A stretch of DNA of 9,865 bases from Prosthecobacter debontii (GTDB taxonomy: Bacteria > Verrucomicrobiota > Verrucomicrobiia > Verrucomicrobiales > Akkermansiaceae): assembly GCA_945883455.1 (NCBI GenBank), contig CAMCXJ010000074.1:1-9865 (forward strand). Reading direction: 5' to 3'. Position 1 is the first letter of the stretch. Each line of letters starts with the position of its first letter. The notes beneath the pieces were generated by a model. The model did not search any database. It was not told where the DNA came from and saw nothing but the letters and a program-made list of their open reading frames with translations. The translations under genes and the position numbers were made by a program. This document shows positions 1 through 6,590 of the stretch, piece after piece.

Positions 1-2487
1 CAAAATTCCATGGAACGCGGCGCTCGCATATACAACGGCATGTGCATCACCTGCCACGGCAACCAAAAGACCGAAGGCAGCCTGCCCACCGCCCTACGTT
101 TCCACTCCGGTGATTTCAAGAACGGCAACGATCCGCACTCGATGTACAAAACCCTCACCCTCGGCTACAACCAGATGACCGCCCAGCCATGGATGACGCC
201 AACCCAGAAATACGATGTCATCCACTACATCCGCGAGACCTTGCTGAAAAAAGACAATCCAAAATATTACACAAAGGTAGACGACGCGTATCTCGCGGGA
301 CTGCCCAAAGGCGTCGGCATCGGCCCTACGAAAGCGACGATGTTCGGCGAGAACCAAGTTCCCAAGCACAAGAAAATGGACTTCGGCCCAGCGCTGTTCT
401 GGACGATGCAGGCCGAGCCGGGAAACATCGCCTACAAGGGCATCGCGGTGCGCCTCGACGAGGGACCGAGCGGGGTTTCAAAAGGCAATAAATGGCTTCT
501 CTACGACCATGACACAATGCGCGTCGCAGCGGCATGGACAGGTGACAAGTTCGTGGACTGGAAAGGGATCGCCTTCGACCAAAGCCACGGCACCCACACC
601 TCCATCGTCGGCGACATCGCCTACACGAATCCCGTCGGCGCCGGCTGGGGAAGGCCGGGCGATGGCAGTTTCGAGGAAGTGCGCCTGCGCGGACGCGACG
701 AAAAACCCTACGGCCCGCTGCCCCGCGATTGGGCACATTACAAAGGGCTTTTCCTCCATGGCAATCGCGCGGTGATCAACTACACCGTCGGCGATGCTGA
801 AATCTACGAGCTACCCGGATATGAAATGAACGGCACAGAAACCGTCTTCACCCGCACCTTGGAAGTCGGGAAATCTTCCAAGGATCTGAAGCTGCGTATC
901 GCTCCTTCAAAGGCCGCCGTCGCCGCCATCGGGGGCGGGAAACTCTCGCAGGATGCTGGTGGTTTCCATGTGCTCGATATCCCTGCCGCATCGACACCCC
1001 TTTCCGTGAAAATCCTCACCGCCGCCTCCACCGACAGCGATGCTTTCACGAAGTTTGCAGAGACTTCCGGTAAGCCCATCGCTCTGGCATCTCTCAAAGG
1101 CGGCGGAGAAAAAAGATGGCCGGACATCATCGAGACGGCGGGAAAAATGGGAGCCGAAGGGAAAGCCTTCGAGATCGACGAGATCGAGCTGCCGGGCGAC
1201 GACCGCAGCCCATGGAACAGCTGGATGCGCCTCGGCGGTTTCGACTTCTTCGAGGACGGCAAGAGAGCCGCCGTGGCGACTTGGCTCGGCGACGTGTGGA
1301 TCGTCGATGGCCTCGGCGGCGACTTCGGCAAGCACCGCTGGCAGCGCATCGCGACCGGGCTGTTCCAGCCGCTCGGCGTAAAGATCGTCAACGGCACGAT
1401 CTACGTAAGCTGCCGCGACCAGATCGCCGAACTGCATGACCTGAATGGCGACGGCGAGACCGACCACATCCGCAGTTTTAACAACGACCACCAAGTGACC
1501 GAGCATTTCCACGAGTTTGCGATGGGCTTGCAGACGGATGCCGATGGAAATTTCTACTACGCGAAAAGCGCCCGCCACGCCAAGACCGCCGTAGTCCCCC
1601 ACCACGGCACCCTTCTAAAAGTCACGGCCGACGGATCGGAGACCGAGATCATCGCCAACGGTTTTCGCGCAGCGAACGGAGTCTGCCTCAACCCCGACGG
1701 CACTTTCATCGTCACCGACCAGGAAGGCCACTGGAACCCGAAGAACCGCATCAACTGGGTCAAGAAAGGCGGATTCTACGGCAACATGTTCGGCTATCAC
1801 GATGTCACCGACGAGGCGGATTCCGCGATGGAGCCGCCGCTTTGCTGGATCACCAACAAGTTCGACCGCAGCCCCGGCGAGCTGATGTGGGTGCCGAAGG
1901 AAGCGAAGTGGGGCGCGCTCAACGGATCGCTGCTGAATCTCAGCTACGGCATGGGCCGTATTTACGCGGTACCGCATGAGAAACTCCCCGACGGGCGCGT
2001 CCAGGGCGGCATGGTCTCACTTGGCCTCGATTTCCCCACCGGCATCATGCGCGGGCGTTTCCACCCCGGCGACGGCCAGCTCTACTCCATCGGCATGTTC
2101 GCCTGGGCGGGCAGCAAGAACCGGGACGGCGGCTTTTATCGCATCCGCCACACCGGGAAACCAACCCGACTCCCGATCGGCCTCAGCGCCACCAAGGACG
2201 GGATGATCCTCCGTTTCACCGACCCGCTCGGGGCCGTCTCCGCAGCTGATTTCCAGGTAAAAGTCTGGGGTCTTCAGCGCACGAAAAATTACGGTTCTCC
2301 GCATGTCGATGAGCACCCGCTGAAAGTCGCATCCGCCCATCTGCTCGAAGACGGCAAAAGCGTGCTCATCACCCTCCCGGACATCGCCCCGACGTGGTGC
2401 ATGGAAATCACATACGAACTCAAGGGCGCGGACGGCACATCATTCACCGGCACCGTGAACAACACGATCCACGAAACCGTGAAGTGA
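1..2487 (+). CDS. Secreted c-type cytochrome / DUF6797-like / beta-propeller protein, 5' truncated by window
   Basis: The open frame runs from base 1, and the first ATG (base 10) sits only 11 codons before the haem motif. No signal peptide fits there, so the true start lies upstream; residues below count from that ATG. Seen: a haem c site CITCH (residues 12-16) with candidate axial Met 56 or 62 in a short class-I cytochrome domain (about 1-80). Then a region resembling DUF6797 (about 122-275), with motifs such as FDQSHGTHTSIVGD. Then a propeller-like region (about 400-710) with an EF-type DLNGDGETD loop (477-485) and NGVCLNPDGTFIVTDQEGHW (556-575). A beta-rich C-terminal domain (about 720-825) ends it. 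Haem attachment implies export to the periplasm. Such proteins are common in Planctomycetes and Verrucomicrobia and are presumed to be redox or sugar-acting. The substrate is unknown, and the DUF assignment is from memory. Confidence 0.85.
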   Translation, partial: QNSMERGARIYNGMCITCHGNQKTEGSLPTALRFHSGDFKNGNDPHSMYKTLTLGYNQMTAQPWMTPTQKYDVIHYIRETLLKKDNPKYYTKVDDAYLAGLPKGVGIGPTKATMFGENQVPKHKKMDFGPALFWTMQAEPGNIAYKGIAVRLDEGPSGVSKGNKWLLYDHDTMRVAAAWTGDKFVDWKGIAFDQSHGTHTSIVGDIAYTNPVGAGWGRPGDGSFEEVRLRGRDEKPYGPLPRDWAHYKGLFLHGNRAVINYTVGDAEIYELPGYEMNGTETVFTRTLEVGKSSKDLKLRIAPSKAAVAAIGGGKLSQDAGGFHVLDIPAASTPLSVKILTAASTDSDAFTKFAETSGKPIALASLKGGGEKRWPDIIETAGKMGAEGKAFEIDEIELPGDDRSPWNSWMRLGGFDFFEDGKRAAVATWLGDVWIVDGLGGDFGKHRWQRIATGLFQPLGVKIVNGTIYVSCRDQIAELHDLNGDGETDHIRSFNNDHQVTEHFHEFAMGLQTDADGNFYYAKSARHAKTAVVPHHGTLLKVTADGSETEIIANGFRAANGVCLNPDGTFIVTDQEGHWNPKNRINWVKKGGFYGNMFGYHDVTDEADSAMEPPLCWITNKFDRSPGELMWVPKEAKWGALNGSLLNLSYGMGRIYAVPHEKLPDGRVQGGMVSLGLDFPTGIMRGRFHPGDGQLYSIGMFAWAGSKNRDGGFYRIRHTGKPTRLPIGLSATKDGMILRFTDPLGAVSAADFQVKVWGLQRTKNYGSPHVDEHPLKVASAHLLEDGKSVLITLPDIAPTWCMEITYELKGADGTSFTGTVNNTIHETVK

Positions 2488-2489
2488 CT

Positions 2490-3557
2490 TCAATACCGCG
2501 TCACCGCGCTGCGCTCATCCCCCGCCTCCGGCTCTGGAATGGCGTCGCGGATTACCTGGATCTTCGCGCACACGGCATCCCATTTCCCCACGGTGAAATC
2601 CAACGGCGCTGACATCTTTTTTCGGAACTTTTCCACCCTAGCCCGCGCGTCATCGCGGACACCTAACGGTAACTCTGCGGTGGCTTTCGCGGCCGTTTCC
2701 GCTGTCTCCGTCCGGTGGCAGATCATCGCTAGATCGTTGCCGGCGGCGATCGCCAGCTTCACGTCCTCGCCGCGACCGTAGCGGTTTATGATCGCGCCCA
2801 TGTCGAGGTCGTCGGTCATCACGAGGTGCTTGTCGAAGCCTAGCTGATCCCGCAGCCAGCCGGTGACGATGCGTTTCGAGAGCGAGGCGGGAAACTCGGC
2901 GTCGATCTCCGGGAACATCACGTGAGCAAGCATCACCGCATCGAGTTCCGGCATCAGCGCGGTGTAGGGGATCACATCCTCGCGCATCATTTCTTCCTTG
3001 GTTGCGTGGGAGAAAGGCAGGTCTTCGTGGGGATCGCTCATCGCCCGCCCGCCCGCCGGGAAATGTTTTCCGCAGCCGAGCATCCCGCGTTTCCGCGTCC
3101 AGCGGTTCCACATCCCCGCGCGGTCGATCACATCCTGCGGATCCCGCCCCCAGCAACGTTGCCGCAACGCGTTCTGCGTTCCGGGAAAATGGTCGAGATC
3201 CAGCACCGGCGCGAAGTTCAGGTTCAGCCCCAGCATACGCAACAACTCCGCCGTCGCCTCCCCCGCCCTTGCGATCTGTTCCGTGTCCGGTTTCGCCGCG
3301 AACGCCGCCGCCGAAGGACATGCAGGTGCAATCCCCGCCGTCCGCGTAACCCGCCCACCCTCTTGGTCGATGCCGAGGATAGGGTCGTCGTTGGAAAGCT
3401 CGCGGAGATCGTCCGTCAGTTTCCGCACCTGCTCCGGTGTGGCGATGTTCCGCGTGAAAAGGATGAACCCCGCCGGCCGCAGTTTCCTGAAAAGCACTGC
3501 TTCCTCAGAGGAAAGCTCCGTCCCTTTCACCCCCAGCAGTAGCAGCGATCCGTCCAT
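2490..3557 (-). CDS. nagZ: NagZ-type beta-N-acetylhexosaminidase (GH3 family)
   Basis: 355 residues, single TIM-barrel GH3 domain, near the usual length of Gram-negative NagZ (about 340). The family removes terminal beta-1,4-GlcNAc from anhydromuropeptides in the cytoplasm during peptidoglycan recycling. Seen: LFTRN (34-38), DQEGGRV (64-70), KHF (164-166), the acid/base dyad D175-x-H177, and the nucleophile D249 in MTDDLDMGA. These positions line up with E. coli-type NagZ (nucleophile Asp248). The glycine/histidine loop after KHFP reads AGG instead of the usual GHG. No signal peptide, consistent with a cytosolic enzyme. The ATG at 3557 is chosen because MDGSLLLLGVKGTEL matches the family N-terminus; the frame stays open far upstream into tkt, but that stretch is arginine-rich and unrelated. 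No Shine-Dalgarno precedes it. It lies 71 bases after tkt on the same strand and ends 2 bases from the convergent cytochrome gene. A broader beta-glycosidase specificity cannot be excluded. Confidence 0.9.
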   Translation of the reverse strand: MDGSLLLLGVKGTELSSEEAVLFRKLRPAGFILFTRNIATPEQVRKLTDDLRELSNDDPILGIDQEGGRVTRTAGIAPACPSAAAFAAKPDTEQIARAGEATAELLRMLGLNLNFAPVLDLDHFPGTQNALRQRCWGRDPQDVIDRAGMWNRWTRKRGMLGCGKHFPAGGRAMSDPHEDLPFSHATKEEMMREDVIPYTALMPELDAVMLAHVMFPEIDAEFPASLSKRIVTGWLRDQLGFDKHLVMTDDLDMGAIINRYGRGEDVKLAIAAGNDLAMICHRTETAETAAKATAELPLGVRDDARARVEKFRKKMSAPLDFTVGKWDAVCAKIQVIRDAIPEPEAGDERSAVTRY

Positions 3558-3628
3558 GCACGTTGAAGGTGGATATGGTAGCGAGACATCGTAAGAAGTT
3601 ACCCGTTCATCCGGCCATGCGGAGGAAA

Positions 3629-5605
3629 CTAGGAAACGGCGGCGACGACATCTGCGGCGGTCATGCCGAGTTCCTTCATCACCACATCGCCGGGGGCGCT
3701 GATACCGAAGCGGTCGATGCCGAGTGCCTTGCCCTCGGTGCCGACGTATTTCCACCAGATGTCGGTGACGCCCGCCTCGATGGAGACGCGCTTCGAGCAG
3801 GATTTCGGAAGGACGCTTTCCTTGTATTCCGCGGACTGGCGCTCGAAGCGCTCCACGCAGGGCATGGAGACAACGCGGACGCCGTCGCCGAGCTGTTTCG
3901 CGGCCTCGACGCAATGCTGGAGCTCGGAACCGGTGCCGATGAGGATGGTGGTGAGTGCACCGGATTCTTTAACAGCCACATAGCCGCCGCGCAGCACGCC
4001 GTCGCGGCGCTCCTGCACGGATAGATGATTCATCAGCGGGATCGCCTGGCGGGTAAGGATCAGTGAGGTCGGGCCGTCGGTGCGCATCATCGCGGCGATG
4101 AAGGCGCCGGCCGTCTCTTCCGCATCGCCCGGGCGGATCACATCAAGGCCGGGGATCACGCGCAGGCCGCTGACGGTTTCCACCGGCTGGTGGGTCGGGC
4201 CGTCCTCGCCGACTCCGACGGAATCGTGGGTGAAAATGAAGGTCGTCGGCAGCTTGGAAAGCGCGGCGAGGCGGATCGCAGGGCGGACGTAATCGGCGAA
4301 GACGCAGAAGGTCGCACCGCTGGCGCGGAAGAGACCGTCGTAGGCGATGCCGTTGCAGATCGCGCCCATCGCATGCTCGCGGATACCGAACCAGATATTG
4401 CGGCCGAGCGGGTTCTTGGCGGAGAAATCGCCCTCGCCGGAGAGATAGTTTTTCGTGGAGCCGAAGAGGTCGGCGCTGCCGGTGAGGAATTGCGGCATGG
4501 CCTTGGCCACGTCATTGATCACCTTGCTGCCCGCCGAGCGGGTAGCGTCCTTGTAGTCAGCCGGGAACGCGGCGATCTTGTCGCTGAGATTGGAAGGCAC
4601 GGAGGCGGCGACGCCATCGGTGAGTTCCTTGGCGAGATCCGGGTTCGCCTTCGCCCATGCGTCGTAGGTCGTCTGCCATGCGGTGAAGTTCGCGGTCTGC
4701 ACGGCCTTTCGCTCCGCGAAGAAGGCTTTCGTTTCCTCGGATACGAAAAAGTGCTCATCGGCAGGAAGGCCGAGTCCGGCACGGGCCGCCTCGATGAATT
4801 TCGCGCCGCCTTCGCCGTGCGCTTTTGCGGTTCCGGCCACTTCCGGGATGCCTTTCCCGATGAGGGTCTTGGCGATGATCACCTTCGGCTTGCCGTTGTC
4901 GGATGCCTTCATGTTGGCGACGGTTTTCGCGATCAGCGCGAGGTCATGGCCATCGATTTCCAAAGCGTCCCAGCCCTGCGATTCGAAGTATTGCTTCGCG
5001 CTCTCGCTCTGGGTGATGTCCGCCATCGCGTCGAGGGTGACATCGTTGCTGTCGTAGATGAGGACGAGGTTGTCGAGGCCGTTGTGGCCGGCGAAGGCGA
5101 TCGCTTCTTTTGCGACACCTTCTTGGAGGCAGCCGTCGCCATGGAGGGCGATGACGTGGTGGTCGAAAAGGGTATGCTCGGCGGTGTTGAATTTCGCGGC
5201 GGCGCGTTTCCCGGAAATGGCGAAGCCGACGGCGTTGGCGATGCCTTGTCCGAGCGGGCCGGTGGTGGCCTCGACACCGGGAGTTTCATGGAATTCCGGG
5301 TGGCCGGGGGTGATGGAGTGAAGCTTCCGGAACGAGGCGACATCGTTCTTGGAAACGGCGTATCCCGAGAGGTGCAGCCAGCCGTAGAGGAACATCGAGC
5401 CGTGGCCGGCGGAGAGGATGAAGCGGTCGCGGTTGAGCCAGCGCGGGGCGTCGGGGTTGAACTGCATGCTCTCGCCGAAGAGGACAGCGCCGATTTCGGC
5501 GCAGCCGAGAGGGAGTCCGAGGTGGCCGGAGTTACAGGCATGGATGGCGTCCATGGCGAGGCCGCGGGCTTCGTTGGCGGCGGTGGCAAGTGCTTGGTTG
5601 TTCAT
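3629..5605 (-). CDS. tkt: Transketolase
   Basis: 658 residues, full length (E. coli TktA has 663). It transfers two-carbon ketol units between sugar phosphates in the non-oxidative pentose phosphate pathway, using thiamine diphosphate and a divalent metal. Seen: SGHLG (26-30), GHGS (67-70), GPLGQG (116-121), and the ThDP/metal motif GDG (156-158) with its partner Asn187. Further on are GSADL (376-380), the activating Glu410 in IREHAM, the pyrimidine-domain stretch ADYVRPAIRLAAL (437-449), HDSVGVGEDGPTHQP (460-474) and TRQ (518-520). All three transketolase domains are present. The first motif has Leu where SGHPG is usual. The ATG at 5605 is preferred over an in-frame ATG at 5695 because the extra 30 residues do not resemble the family and would overlap the hisA stop. 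No Shine-Dalgarno precedes it. It lies between hisA (86 bases upstream) and nagZ on the same strand. Confidence 0.96.
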   Translation of the reverse strand: MNNQALATAANEARGLAMDAIHACNSGHLGLPLGCAEIGAVLFGESMQFNPDAPRWLNRDRFILSAGHGSMFLYGWLHLSGYAVSKNDVASFRKLHSITPGHPEFHETPGVEATTGPLGQGIANAVGFAISGKRAAAKFNTAEHTLFDHHVIALHGDGCLQEGVAKEAIAFAGHNGLDNLVLIYDSNDVTLDAMADITQSESAKQYFESQGWDALEIDGHDLALIAKTVANMKASDNGKPKVIIAKTLIGKGIPEVAGTAKAHGEGGAKFIEAARAGLGLPADEHFFVSEETKAFFAERKAVQTANFTAWQTTYDAWAKANPDLAKELTDGVAASVPSNLSDKIAAFPADYKDATRSAGSKVINDVAKAMPQFLTGSADLFGSTKNYLSGEGDFSAKNPLGRNIWFGIREHAMGAICNGIAYDGLFRASGATFCVFADYVRPAIRLAALSKLPTTFIFTHDSVGVGEDGPTHQPVETVSGLRVIPGLDVIRPGDAEETAGAFIAAMMRTDGPTSLILTRQAIPLMNHLSVQERRDGVLRGGYVAVKESGALTTILIGTGSELQHCVEAAKQLGDGVRVVSMPCVERFERQSAEYKESVLPKSCSKRVSIEAGVTDIWWKYVGTEGKALGIDRFGISAPGDVVMKELGMTAADVVAAVS

Positions 5606-5691
5606 AGTGGCTAGGATATGGATCGTTATTTTTGAAAAAAGCTGGGTGCACAGACTAGGAAGCACTTGCCACATGGCAAGCCCACATCGGC
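5606..5691 (-). promoter_or_regulatory. hisA-tkt spacer with inverted repeat and AT-rich patch
   Basis: This 86-base gap holds a 16-base inverted repeat at 5665-5680, CTTGCCACATGGCAAG, with 7-base arms and a 2-base centre. Nearer tkt is an AT-rich patch (about 5626-5640) that stands out from the GC-rich surroundings. On the minus strand a TATCCT element lies 7 bases before the tkt ATG, where a -10 box for a leaderless transcript could sit, but the matching -35 is poor. The repeat may be a protein-binding operator or an RNA hairpin. It is not followed by a T-run, so it is a weak terminator. Promoter function is inferred only. Confidence 0.3.
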
Positions 5692-6459
5692 TCATTTTCG
5701 CCCGAGGCCGACGAGATCCGCGTATCGGACGCCAAGCCCCCCGAAAAGATCCAGCGCGCTGCCAACCGTGACATCCACCTTTCCCCTGCCCGCTTCGCCG
5801 ACGAGAAGCACGTCATCCATCGATGCCGCGCCTCCCGCGTAGGTCACAGGAAGTTCCCCCCAGCCACCCAGCATCGAAACAAGCTCCACGTCGATCCCGC
5901 CGCACAGCCCCTCGACATCGGCGGCATGGATCAGGAACTCATCGCAAAATGGCGCGAGCAAATCGAGCGTCCCGGCTGTCACGTCGAGCTCGGTCAATGT
6001 TTGCCAACGGTTCATTGCCACCGTCCAGCCGCGACCGGAGCGGCGGCAGGAAAGGTCGATCACCAAACGTTCGCTCCCGACCTCCGCGACGAGTTCATCG
6101 AGGATATGTGGGAGAAATTTCCCATCGGTATCGAACAGCGCGGAGGTGACAATGACATGGCTCGCACCCGCATTGATCCACGCGGCGGCGTTTCCGGGAC
6201 GGATCCCGCCGCCGACCTGCATCCCTCCCGGCCACGCGGCGAGCGCCTCTTTCGCGGCGGTTTCGTTGCCTTTACCCAGCATGATGACATGCCCGCCGGT
6301 CAGCCCGTCGCGACGGAACGTTTCCGCGAACCATGCGGGCGGCTTTTCGGATACGAAATTCTCGCGAGGCGCGGTGCCGTCGTCGCGCAGACTGCCGCCG
6401 ACGATTTGTTTCACCTTCCCCTCATGGAGGTCGATGCAAGGGCGGAAGCGGCAAGTCAT
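5692..6459 (-). CDS. hisA: HisA, eukaryotic (HIS6/HISN3) type: ProFAR isomerase
   Basis: 255 residues (yeast His6 is 261). The family converts ProFAR to PRFAR, the fourth step of histidine biosynthesis, in a (beta/alpha)8 barrel in the cytoplasm. Seen: catalytic Asp10 in CIDLHEGKVKQIVGG, QVGGGIR (81-87), the second-half Asp135 in VIDLSCR, and AMNRWQTLT (148-156). FLIHAADVEGLCGGID (175-190) and the phosphate-binding YAGGA (207-211) and TVGSALD (231-237) follow. The IHAADVEGLCGGID stretch and the opening IDLHxGxVKQIVGG are the signature of the fungal/plant form; ordinary bacterial HisA has a T-D-I-x-R-D-G-T motif there. The ATG at 6459 is chosen because MTCRFRPCIDLH matches the yeast N-terminus; a TTG at 6498 would add 13 unmatched residues. 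No Shine-Dalgarno. No other his gene is in the window. It heads the minus-strand group hisA-tkt-nagZ. Confidence 0.93.
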   Translation of the reverse strand: MTCRFRPCIDLHEGKVKQIVGGSLRDDGTAPRENFVSEKPPAWFAETFRRDGLTGGHVIMLGKGNETAAKEALAAWPGGMQVGGGIRPGNAAAWINAGASHVIVTSALFDTDGKFLPHILDELVAEVGSERLVIDLSCRRSGRGWTVAMNRWQTLTELDVTAGTLDLLAPFCDEFLIHAADVEGLCGGIDVELVSMLGGWGELPVTYAGGAASMDDVLLVGEAGRGKVDVTVGSALDLFGGLGVRYADLVGLGRK

Positions 6460-6520
6460 AACGGCAAGACCATCAGTGAAGAGTCGCGGTTCTTGCAAGC
6501 GGAAGGCGAGCTCACCTTCG

Positions 6521-6555
6521 AATTAAAAAAAGCCGGGCATGCGTTTCCCCCGGCT
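6521..6555 (-). terminator. Intrinsic terminator, minus strand, in the hisA upstream region
   Basis: Read on the minus strand, a perfect 7-bp GC-rich stem (AGCCGGG at 6555-6549 pairing with CCCGGCT at 6537-6531) encloses an 11-base loop. It is followed at once by a T-run and AATT: the last stem base plus six more make seven consecutive T. This is the classic rho-independent form. In the plus direction there is no matching T-tract. It lies 66 bases before the hisA ATG and about 35 bases before the start of the divergent TPR gene. No credible minus-strand gene ends here. It therefore either stops antisense transcripts coming from the TPR gene or acts as an attenuator in a long hisA leader. Confidence 0.7.
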
Positions 6556-6590
6556 CATCTTATTGCTTCCAAAGCCCCTTCCCCCGTTTC

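Noticed and set aside
10..12. ATG at base 10 as the true start of the cytochrome gene
   Set aside because: It leaves no signal peptide ahead of the haem motif, which a c-type cytochrome needs for export. The frame is open to base 1.
3597..3608. Small inverted repeat GTAA-GAAG-TTAC between tkt and nagZ
   Set aside because: The arms are only four bases and there is no T-run. It is too short to distinguish from chance.
3558..3914. Upstream extension of the nagZ frame to 3914
   Set aside because: The extra residues are Arg-rich, overlap the tkt coding region in another frame, and do not resemble the family. MDGSLLLLGVKG is the expected N-terminus.
4190..5614. 474-codon open frame antisense to tkt
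   Set aside because: It lies opposite a complete, well-conserved transketolase and its product is a low-complexity Gly/Glu/Arg/Val mixture with no recognisable domain. Long antisense frames are expected in GC-rich genes.
5606..5695. Upstream ATG for tkt at 5695
   Set aside because: It would overlap the hisA stop and add 30 residues without similarity to transketolases.
6460..6498. TTG start for hisA at 6498
   Set aside because: The added 13 residues have no counterpart in HIS6-type proteins, and the ATG at 6459 matches the family start.
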